64,000 nucleotides of DNA from positions 1,801,327 to 1,865,326 of the forward strand of contig JANAVB010005598.1 of assembly GCA_029216955.1 (NCBI GenBank), written 5' to 3'. Positions 45,264-55,115 of this stretch are shown in pieces. The stretch is from Iris pallida (Eukaryota; Streptophyta; Magnoliopsida; Asparagales; Iridaceae). Within the stretch, counting starts at the first letter, position 1. The number at the start of each line of letters is the position of its first letter. A model generated the notes under the pieces. The model was given only the letters and a program-made list of their open reading frames with translations, did not search any database and had not been told where the DNA came from. A program made the position numbers and the translations under genes.

Positions 45264-47842
45264 AGAAAGGAACTAACATGTAAAGCTATGTGTGTGTGTG
45301 AACATGAAGGTGTACATGAAAAGAGAAATCAACACTAGTTATGAGTTTACACTACACATGGCACAAAGCTAACCCATCTACATTACACATGTATTATACT
45401 TAACATGCATGGCTACAAGTATACATCTATATACATTAGAGTAGAGACTATTTAAGTTATAACTAACATTCATCTATACGTTACATAAATCTATATATAT
45501 TATAGCAATCATTTAGAGAAGGGTTACATGGCATGGTGGTTGATATAGAGTGGGGTGTCCTTGTGCAGAGGGTGAAGTTCATTCTCAGTTTAGTTCCACG
45601 TTTACATATAAACTAAAGTGAGCTATCCCATAAACTGGTGTAACTAACCACATAAAATGAACCATGTTATCTGAAATCTGCCATTAAGCCAACATCCCAT
45701 ATGCATACAGCTCATGCATTGTCTAATACTGAAATTAACTAACATTTTGAATTAAGGGGTTGAAGGTTAACATTACATTCATAGACATTCCACTATATTG
45801 AAAACTAAAATTGGCTTGGCAATAGGAAAAGGAAGGTATATATGCTTACATGGACAGTTCAGTGTTCGAACAACCTAAAATGAACTAACATTCAATCTAA
45901 ATATCAGCTATGCATTGGTTCTATGTCTACATATGAAATCTGATATTGCATTTACAATATTTATACATTATGCATTCATATCTATCATTACATATATATC
46001 TTGTATTTATATCTAGCATTCATTATATACTTTCATGCATACATTGCATATCATTCTTTCATTCATGCATTTATGCATTGCTTACATATATTACATTAAT
46101 TGCATTTCTACATGGTTGCATTCAACCAAATATGTACATTAATGTAAAGAGGATATATATCATATATATATCATTTCATTTATCTAACATATCATGCATT
46201 ACATACTCTATATTCATTTAATATCCATACTACGTAGGCTCATAGGTTACACAAAATGCATGTATCGTATAGTCACTATTTTACTTAAAACCAATACTGT
46301 ACCAATTGGGCATTCACTAAATTCTAGGATTACAGTATGTTATAGCTTTTCGTGTTAGCTTTTCGAAACTTCAAACGGATCGCATTTTCCTGTCCGGAAG
46401 CTCCCGGAATCGCGAAAACACCGAAACGTATTCGTCTTTCGTACAGCTGACACTCAAACAATTCTACAGAAAGTTTTAAAACGAATTTGGCTTATTAAAA
46501 TATATATCTGGAAAGCTAACTTCGATACGGTTCTTTTAAAAAAAAATGGGAGATAAATCGGAGTTCTAAGCTAAAAGTTATGACATTTCTAAGTTACTAT
46601 TACTGCTAAAAACGTGGATAAAAATTATGACGAATTTGGGTAGTTTGAGACAAAAGAACACAAGTATATAACATAATATATCAAGAACTCACTCTCTACA
46701 CTAATATATATATAAGACACTATAGAACACATCTCCAATACAAAAATATGAGATTAAATATGTAATAATTCATTCATACATAACAACAACACATAGTGTG
46801 TCCAAATTTGGGATTTTCCCACATGGACACAACCACAACACAAAGGACACTCCTATGACCTCCAAATGGACACGAAATGGACACAAATGGAGATACAACC
46901 ATGGGGGTCATTCCTATGGATTCAAAATAGACCTATATGCATGAGGAAATGAAAAGGAAAAGGGATTTATACCTCCCGGTAGATCGAATCGAAGAAAAGC
47001 CTTTCCGGAGTGACACCGACACGTAGAGATTCCAAAAGGACACGAACGAGCTCCGAATCCTCCCAAACTTGGGTATCTTCCTCCTTGGCTAGAATGGAGA
47101 AGGAAAGAAGAAGATTTGGTGGCGAAATGGAAGGATTTGGTGGAGAAATTGCTAGGGATTGCTCTCTAGAAATTTGGGAAAGAACAAGAGAGAGAGTGTG
47201 GATGAGAATAATGAAATGAACTTGAGCCTATCCTCTCCCAAAGTGGCTGGCCATATGGGGGTATTTGTCCTATTATGGTAAGGTCCAAAATGCCCCCACT
47301 AACCTATTCTATTAGTATTAGAAAAGGGCTAATTGGTTGGGGCTAAATTAGTCATTCTAAAGTCTCTAATCACACTAACCTTATCCATAATAATTAGTCT
47401 AACCTCTAACTAAAATATTTCTATCATGTGGGCCATGGCTAACTAATGTGTGGGTCCACTAAAGTCAACACTACCCCGGGTCCCCGTTTCAAGTCGGATT
47501 GAGCTGAAATTCGAACCCGACTCAAATAACCCCAAAACAATATCATAAATAATAAAATAAATTTCAACCCCAAAATAATATCACAAATAATAAAATAAAT
47601 TTTAAAAATATTCAAAAATATAAAATGACAAAAATACCCATGTTTCTGAAAACTGGGGATGACAAATTCCTCGAAATTAAAACCAAACAATAGTAAAATG
47701 TCAAAATCACAAGTCATAATTTTAAATAGTTTTAAATTGATTAAAAATCACCAAAAATCATAATATGAAATAATTATCAATAAATAATAATTATAATTAC
47801 AAAATTTCAAAATTACCCTTATCTGGAAAACTGGGTGTTACA
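43661..47842 (-). mobile_element. Element F, 5' LTR (right copy)
   Basis: 4182 bp, uninterrupted, TGTCACGACC...GGGTGTTACA, followed by the TSD GCCAG. It retains the empty target site of G around 44682-44690 (GAGTATACAAGG). The (TA)n run at about 45226-45261 is longer than its partner near 39004-39030. Confidence 0.94.
44488..44634. repeat. 21-bp minisatellite (right F LTR)
   Basis: Seven units matching 34913-35059 in number and phase, with several base differences, including fewer ATGT/ATAT alternations. Frames of 80-106 codons across it are periodicity artefacts. Confidence 0.9.
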
Positions 47843-47847
47843 GCCAG

Positions 47848-48020
47848 AGCTTTTCTTGACAGTTTTTGGCCATCATATGAAGTAGTTTTCTTGACCGTTT
47901 TTAGCCGTCAAGATAGCAATTTTTAGAAACCGTCAACATTGGTGAAAACTTTTTTGACTCCGGCCTAGATGACGGTTATTAGCCGTCAAGAAAATCTTTT
48001 TTTACAGGTAAAAAACCATC
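47848..48020. mobile_element. CACTA transposon H, subterminal region continued
   Basis: This resumes after element F. It has more TTCTTGAC(A/G/C)GTTTTT and inverse GCCGTCAAGA motifs (47852, 47888, 47912, 47940, 47969, 47980, 48011). Joined across F these give a subterminal repeat block of about 300 bp. No transposase (TnpD/TnpA) frame and no right terminus (CTTGTAGTG) is visible downstream. Confidence 0.75.
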
Positions 48021-48707
48021 AAGAAAAGCTAAATTTTGTATAACAAAATTTTTATTTATAATTATATATTATATATCGAACACGCATTCTATCAATACAA
48101 TCCAAAAGATCACATACATCAAAGAACAATAAATACACAATTTTATATTAATAAACGTGTTCGTACACCACAAACATCTAATACATCCAACTACAAACAT
48201 CCAACCAAAGTATATGGTTTTCGTACAACATTTTAAAATTCAAAAACCTATATTTATACAAGTAATCCAAAATATATAGCGAACCCGGAGCACATCCCTC
48301 CCATCTACGTACAACTTTCCTCCATATAGTTTCTGAGAGAACAAGAGAATAGATTTAATCATTATGTGTACATAGTTATGCAACTGATATCAACTGAGAA
48401 CAAAAAGTTCTACAAAAATTTAGCATATATCAACTGATGACAAGATTCATATATTATGGACATCAACTGAAAACAAGATTCACCACCAACTACCTGAAGC
48501 ATGATTTGTTAGATTCTTTTTCTAGGTTTGTTTAAACAAGTGCAAACACTATAACGACTCAACATCCTATCAAATGCATAATTTTCTATTTGTTCCACAA
48601 AAACTTAGTCCACCAATACTTTGTGCTCTTTCCTCACTAGGAACCTATGCAGAGGCAGTCTCACAACAAAACACAAAAATATAGTATAACCCAATATATA
48701 GTATAAC

Positions 48708-48751
<44 letters not shown>

Positions 48752-48755
48752 ATAT

Positions 48756-48831
<76 letters not shown>

Positions 48832-48911
48832 CACTGATGTAAAAGGAGAGACCCATCAACTAAAGACTCAACATCCTAGCATATTGAAGATTTTACTCAT
48901 GCTACAACAGA

Positions 48912-48954
<43 letters not shown>

Positions 48955-50189
48955 CACTGATGTAAAAGGAGAGACCCATCAACTAAAGACTCAACATCCT
49001 AGCATATTGAAGATTTTACTCATGCTACAACAGAAATAACAATCAACGTATATCAAAATAATTTGATAAAACTGGTACTTCTACGTACTACTGCATTGTG
49101 TAATAATTGAAATGCAAATATAGGGGAAAGTCGAAAACAAATAGCAACATATATGCAGGGGACTACAATCCATGCAACCCTCACAGAAAATTATTCTTAA
49201 ATTTATATTAAACACATAATTGATGATAAACTGAACCACCATCACTTTTTCCTTAAATTATGCATTGGTGCACCTAAGGGACACTTAAATCAATCTCATA
49301 ACTTGTGAATTTTTTGCTGAAATTGAAGGTTGTGTTGCCACAAACATCAAAAGATGTTCTTTCATCAGACAATATATATTTGCTATATTGTAAAATGTAC
49401 ACTAGAAAAAAGAGGTTCTTATGAACCCTATGTATCAAACCCACTCACAAGAGTATCCACATGTGTCCAAAGTGACACACCAAGTCGGAGGTTCTTCACC
49501 TGGTGCCAAGTGCAGCAGGTCCAAATGTCCTTCAACGCCCCTCTCTTCTATTGATATATATTATATACTCACACATAAACAAAAGCCCTCCGAAAGCAAG
49601 ATAATATCATTGTCTATTGTCATGTCATAGCAAGGAAATATTGTCACTCTCCATATGGTCACATCAAGGAAGAAGTATCGCAGACGAGCAAAACAAACAC
49701 GAAAAAGAGAAAATAGGGTATTAGACTATTTTAGGTAGTACTTATAATTATGTATTTTTATGAGGATACGGTATTTGTCAGGCATGTTAATATTCAGTTT
49801 TCCATTGAAAAAAAGATATATTTCAAAAAACTACAAGAAAATATTACCAGCACTTCCAAAGGTACCATATATCTCCAAATGCAAGAATTGCACCACATCT
49901 ACAAGCTTTACCATGACCTACAAAAAAGATGCAAAGTTAGTTTCAGAAGGCATATTCTCAAACCAAGTGAAAGAAATATTACCATTCAGAAACTATGTAT
50001 CATCGCCAATAGATAGGAGAAGTGAATTAGAATATAAAATTAAAATTACAACAAGAGAAAGCTTAATGTTTCGACGGTGCACACAGGAAAACATAACCAA
50101 TTTGTAAAAAGCACTTGCTAGAGTCATTGCCCTAATGCCCCAATGTACTGAAAGTATAGTGTATGGCGGTACAGCCTGCCTACCTCTTC
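48021..50189. other. AT-rich stretch without recognisable gene
   Basis: It may be the interior of CACTA element H or flanking DNA. It contains (TA)n runs (48713-48830 and 48914-48950), a perfect 84-bp duplication, and unremarkable AT-rich sequence. The 60-115 codon frames at 49330-50107 overlap each other and show no known motif. The start of the Tat element pol lies at about 50190. Confidence 0.5.
48831..49036. repeat. Perfect 84-bp direct repeat separated by (AT)n
   Basis: ACACTGATGTAAAAGGAGAG through CTACAACAGAAA occurs at 48831 and again at 48954, a 123-bp period. Each copy is preceded by a TA run. It looks like slippage or unequal exchange anchored in the microsatellite. Confidence 0.9.
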
Positions 50190-52809
50190 TAAAATCTTGG
50201 ACCATATCGACTTTTTCTTTAAACATTTTACATGCTTCCACCAACTCAAGATGAATCCAACTAAGTCTTTTCTGGGAGTCTCCAGTGGCAAGTTTCTTGG
50301 TTCTGTCATCACTTCAAAGGGTATACATCTTGACCTGGAGAAAGTGAAGGCTATCCTCGATATGCATCCTCCAAAAAACCTCAAAGAGCTACGTGGACTG
50401 CAAGGAAGGCTAGCCTACATCAGACAATTCATTTCGAACCTTTCTGGAAGATGTCAACCATTCACTCAGCTCATGAAGGAAGGCATATCTTTCGTCTGGA
50501 CTGAACAATGTCAATGCGTATTTGACGACATCAAGAAATATCTCACAAGCCCCCCCAGTATTGGTAGCTCCAATAATGGGGAAACCCTTCTTACTATATG
50601 CCCGCGCTATAGACCATTCTATTGGTACCCTATTAGCTCAGAAGAATGAAGGCGGCCATGAACAGGAAATCTACTACCTCAGCCGCACAATGGTGGGTGC
50701 CGTGCACAGATACACACCTGTGAAAAAGAAATGCCTTGCACTGGTATTTGCCATCCAGAAGACACGCCACTATGTGTCTGGGAAGACTATCCACATCATA
50801 TCTAAAGTCAATCCTTTCAGCATACTCTTGAATAAACCGGGTTCTCTCAATTTCCGTTTGGCTATATGGACAATGCTGTTGACTCCATACGATATGTTGT
50901 TCGTTCCTCAGAAGGCAGTAAAAGGCCAAACGTTAGCAAATTTCCTAGCAGCTCATCCGGTGCCAGAATCTTCCAAACTCTACGACGAAATCTCCGATAA
51001 AGTAGTGGAGTCTAACACCATAACTGATGAAATCCCCATTTGGCGAATGTTCTTTGACGGTGCATCAAGAACATGACCTAAAGAAAATATCGTAGCCGGA
51101 GTAGGCGTCGTGCTCGTATCACCCGACCATTTGGTTATACATCGTACATATTCTCTCATGGAACCCTGCACCAGCAATGTGGCAGAATATAATGCCCTAT
51201 TGCCTGCAACTAGCAAAACAACTGGGAGTTGACTATCTAGAAGCTTATGACGATTTTAAGCTAATAGTTAGTCAGGTCCGAGGAGATTATGAAGTTCGTC
51301 ACGAAGATCTCATCCTCTATCACAAAGCGACAATCGAGTTGGCGTCTAATTTTGCTGGATTCTTCATCGAGCACGTGCCTCGACTACAGAATATAGAAGC
51401 AGATGCTCTAGCCGGTCTCGCTTCTTCCTTGACAGTCCCTACCAATACTTAGCAGTCGATCACATTGTCTGGTCAAGAACTATTCTGTGTGAAAGATGCC
51501 TTACATATTCATCACAGTTACACAACAGAAACAAACATCGATGTTAAAGACTGGAGAATTCCTTTCATAGACTACGCCATCTGTGGAATCCTTCCCGAGG
51601 ATCCGAAGGAAGCAGTGTCTATCCGAAGGCGATCCCTCAGATTCTACTATGACACAGCTACCAAGATGCTGTATCGACGCTCTTACGAAGGGCTACTGTT
51701 ACGATATTTATCAGACACAAAAGCCAAACATGCACTCCGGGAGGCTCACGACGGAGTATGTGGTGCACATCAACCAGGCCCCAAATTACAAGATCGCCTC
51801 AGACGAATGGGTTATTATTGGCCCGCGATGATAGCAGATACTGTTGAATATACAAAAAAGTATAGGGCTTGTCAGTTCCATGCCGATTTTATTCATCAAC
51901 CTTCGGAGTTTCTACACCCAACGGTAGCATCTTTTGCCTTTTAAAGCCTGAGATATGGACATCATAGGCCCAATCAGCCCACCATCTTCTAGAGGACATC
52001 GGTTCATCCTATCTATAATCGATTACTTCTACAAATGGGCGGAAACTATACCGCTCACCGAAGTGAAGGCGTCAAACGTGATCAGTTTTATCAAACATCA
52101 CGTTATCTATCACTTCGACCTACCTCGCAGGATCATCCATGATAATGGTCCACAATTCGCAAGCCATACATTCTATCGATTCTGTAATAGGAATCGAATC
52201 CAGAATGTAGCCTCTACTGCCTACAATCCAGCGGCTAACGGGCTAGCAGAAGCCTTCAATAAAACCATCATTAAACTTCTCAAGAAGTTCGTGTCTTCAA
52301 ATAAGCGCGATTGGAATGAGAAGCTCGGCAAATGTCTATGGGCCTATCGTACAACAGTTCGGACTCCAACAGGCAGTACGCCATTCTCTTTGGTTTATGG
52401 GAGCGAAGCAGTTCTTTCCCTAGAAATCCATATTCCTTCTCTTCGAGTAGCCTTAGCCAGCGAGTTGACTACCGAAGAAAGCTACCGTCTGCGACTACAG
52501 GAGCTCGAAGCGCTAGACGAAAAACGCTTGTTACCTCAGCAGTGCATTGATCTATACCAAGCACGCCTTTCCAGAACCTTCAATAAAAAGGTAAGGGAAA
52601 GAATCTTTCAAGTCGGTGATCTAGTCTTAGCAGTCAGAAGACCAGTGGTCATGACGCACAAAACAAAAGAGAAATTTTAGCCTAAATGGAAAGGTCCTTT
52701 CATTATAGAATCAGTGTATTCTAACGATGCGTACCGACTAATCAAATCTGATGGTGACCTGCTTATGATGCCTATCAACGGCAAGTTCCTGAAGAAATAC
52801 TATGTGTAA
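50190..52809 (+). pseudogene. pol: Element T: 5'-truncated Tat-lineage pol with two RNase H domains and integrase
   Basis: The RT C-terminus comes first (LKMNPTKSFLGVSSGKFLGS, ELRGLQGRLAYIRQFISNL). A frameshift in the C run near 50550 leads to the first RNase H (YARAIDHSIGTLLAQ, IYYLSRTMVGAV). A second, archaeal-type RNase H follows (FFDGAS, NVAEYNALL, AYDDFKLIVSQV, IEADALAGL), a hallmark of Tat-lineage elements. Integrase comes last, with D (MDIIGPI), D (IIHDNGPQF) and E (NGLAEAFNKTI), ending FLKKYYV at 52809. The zinc site is damaged (YRAC for CxxC). Stops: TGA 51058, TAG 51450, TGA 51949 (W expected), TAG 52678 (Q expected). Gag, protease and most of RT are missing. Confidence 0.88.
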
Positions 52810-53509
52810 CCTTTTGTAAATAATGTTCACATATGTTCAGTCATATAAATGTACAGTACGATGTTTATGTGATTCGAAAAAAATTATCTAACTATTATCC
52901 GTATTTCAAGAGTCTTGAATACGCCTTAGATAATAGGTCCTCTAAAATATTTCCCCAGTAAAATCATCCCCGTTTTTGACTCTGTCCAAACTCAGTTTGA
53001 CGAAAACAGGTCACGTCCCTATTACCTCTGAGTTGTTTTCCGATAATTATTTTCCCAGTGGAATGATTAAGAAACTTTTTTGCCATGTCCATATAACCTC
53101 TGAGTAAAGCATTCATCAAGGATAATCATGTCCATATTACCTCTGAATTATCCACTCTCACCTAATGTTATATATCTTTCCATGTCCATATTACCTCTGG
53201 TCAGATATAAAAAAAATCTTCTGCTATAACGTCCATATTACCTCTATTAGCAACTTCGTTCAACTTATTATCTATATTCAAAAAAAAACTTGAATATAAA
53301 ACGGATAATGAGTCCACATCAAATTCTCCAGCGGAATACCCACCAGAAATATCATTACTACGTCCACATTACCTCTAGTTCCGATATTTCACAAAACCAC
53401 ATTCATTTTGAAAAGATTCTTTATTCTTTACTTGAACGTCTATTAAGAGACAGGAAAAAAGGGTACAAGAGCCGTGACGGCTGGAAAAAAAAGTTACAAA
53501 CAAAAAAAT
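52810..53509 (+). repeat. Element T region after pol with degenerate tandem motif
   Basis: The motif (A/C)GTCC(A/C)TATTACCTCTG recurs near 53008, 53083, 53128, 53180, 53229 and 53360, spaced about 45-130 bp apart. Tat elements are known for hypervariable tandem repeats between pol and the 3' LTR that can seed satellites. No gene on the plus strand. Confidence 0.7.
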
Positions 53510-55115
53510 CTAAGGGATACATAGGCGATTGATATTGTCCCTTAGAGCCGCAATTTCGGCTTCAGACTTCGCGGTAGCTCGACGGCGGGCCTCTTTTTGA
53601 CGAGCAGCTTCATCCTCGAAAAGGATCAGACTCATGTGCTCTCCTTCCAACTTCACCAGTTGTTCCTTCAAATGGGCGAAAGTGGTGGCAGTCATGGCAG
53701 CCTGAGCCAAGTAATCCTCCTGCTCAGACGTTGATGTTCTCAAGTTGGCTTCCAGTTGAGCGATCTTATTTTGGATCTACACGATATGATTATACTTCTC
53801 GGTAATCTGCACAGCCAGTTTATTTTTCGAGGCAGCATGCGCCTCACTTGCAGCGTTAAACTGACCATACTGATCAGCCAATTCGCCGATCTCTCGAACG
53901 AGGGCATCCTTCCTTGCCTGGAAAGTAGCCTTCTCCTCTACGAGAGCCGTGATCAAAGCCTAGCCCGCTCTTCATAGCCGATAATGCTCTCGAGGGCCGC
54001 CACTTGGCATTCGACAACAGCTTTCACAGGGCCAAAGGTAGCATTCCAATTCAGGACTCCAGGAAGCTTTACTTTCAGCACAGAGTAGAAAACTTTGACG
54101 ACTTCCTGGTCCATCTCGTCGTCTTCAGTGGAGGTCATCGGGGAGAAGGCTTGGAGAGTTTCTTCCGCTCCAGGAAGGGATACCAGACAAGAAGTCGAAC
54201 CTGACAAGAAAATAATATATACATCAGTAACCAAAAAAAGAATGGGGAAATACGAAAGAGTTGTAATTTCGTACCTTCGACTTGCTCAGTGCCAGCCTGG
54301 GCTACGCCATCAGTCTTGGCTTCAGGGAAACCGAGAGCAAGCCCAGACTGTTCAAGGAAAACAATATCAAGGCCCCGAGCGGCATCAGGCTAGGTATCTT
54401 CCACAATTCTAGCTGGAACGGGAGCAGATTCAGCAACAGCCCCCTCAACAGGCTATTCAACCTCTCCTTCTGTAGCCGATACCGGCTCGCTAACAGCTCC
54501 CTCTACACCAACAAATTTAGAGGAGCCGGGGACAACCTATGTCCCTTCCCCAATGCCTGGGACTATCTTCACGAGTGGTCCCTTCTCCTTGTCTACAAGG
54601 GAATATACAATCGTGGTCAGCCTCACGAGGAGCACGCAAAATCGAAGTCGAAAAACCTCATCCGAAGAGAGGCACAGAGATAACGTACCCGTAGGAGGAT
54701 GAGCCGATTGGACTTGATTTTCATCTAAGTCCCTCATTACAGCTCCTATTGCAAATATATCCCCCAAAGAAATGTCATAGGAGAGACTGATCTTTTGATT
54801 ACCGTCATGGTCTGGGCCTTCGCCCTGATCATCCCGTCGCTTAAACCTTACAGCTGAAGAAGATCCGCCCTCATCCATCGGTCGAGGACAAGCAGGGGAC
54901 ACTGTCATCACGTCCACCTCTTCAGACAATGAAGCACCTACCTCAGCTACAACTTTGGGGTCCTGTGCAAAGGACAAATACAAGGGTGAGAAAGCTTCTA
55001 AAGGCTTGACCAGAACAGCTATGGAGTCTTGGAACGGATCTACCTCCCGAATGGTAACGGCCTGCAACACCGTCTGCCGAGAAGACCTTCTGGGAGGAGT
55101 CGAGCCGGCACCCAC
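53510..55115 (-). pseudogene. Element T antisense additional ORF (coiled-coil protein, two introns)
   Basis: A spliced gene can be read on the strand opposite pol. Exon 1 (55115-54689) continues beyond the E insertion, so its start is not in the window. Intron 1 is 54688-54593 (GTACG...TTGTAG, 96 nt). Exon 2 is 54592-54275. Intron 2 is 54274-54201 (GTACGAAATT...TTGTCAG, 74 nt, AT-rich). Exon 3 runs from 54200 to the TAG at 53510. Splicing keeps one frame at both joints. The product is acidic, Ser/Pro-rich N-terminally and a charged coiled coil C-terminally (LVEEKATFQARKDAL, IAQLEANLRTS, ARQKEARRRATAKSEAEI). Four TAG stops and one frameshift break it. Antisense ORFs after pol are described for Tat elements; their function is unknown. 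Confidence 0.7.

Larger units (their letters stand above)
34083..47842 (-). mobile_element. Element F: large-LTR non-autonomous retrotransposon (with nested solo LTR G)
   Basis: A 13.8 kb insertion with TSD GCCAG at 34078-34082 and 47843-47847. The LTRs are about 4.17 kb (left, after removing G) and 4182 bp (right). The interior is only 2049 bp, and it has no pol and only a truncated gag-like frame. LTR ends, leader box and polypurine tract match element A. The LTR copies look highly similar, so it is fairly young. It sits in the subterminal repeats of CACTA element H. Confidence 0.93.

Noticed and set aside
49330..50107. Several 69-115 codon frames between the CACTA remnant and element T
   Set aside because: They overlap in different frames, are AT-rich and lack any motif.
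50030..50165. Inverted RT fragment of element T (GGGGCATTAGGGCAATGACT on the minus strand resembles a Tat RT motif)
   Set aside because: Similarity covers only about 30 nt and is lost on both sides, so it could be chance.
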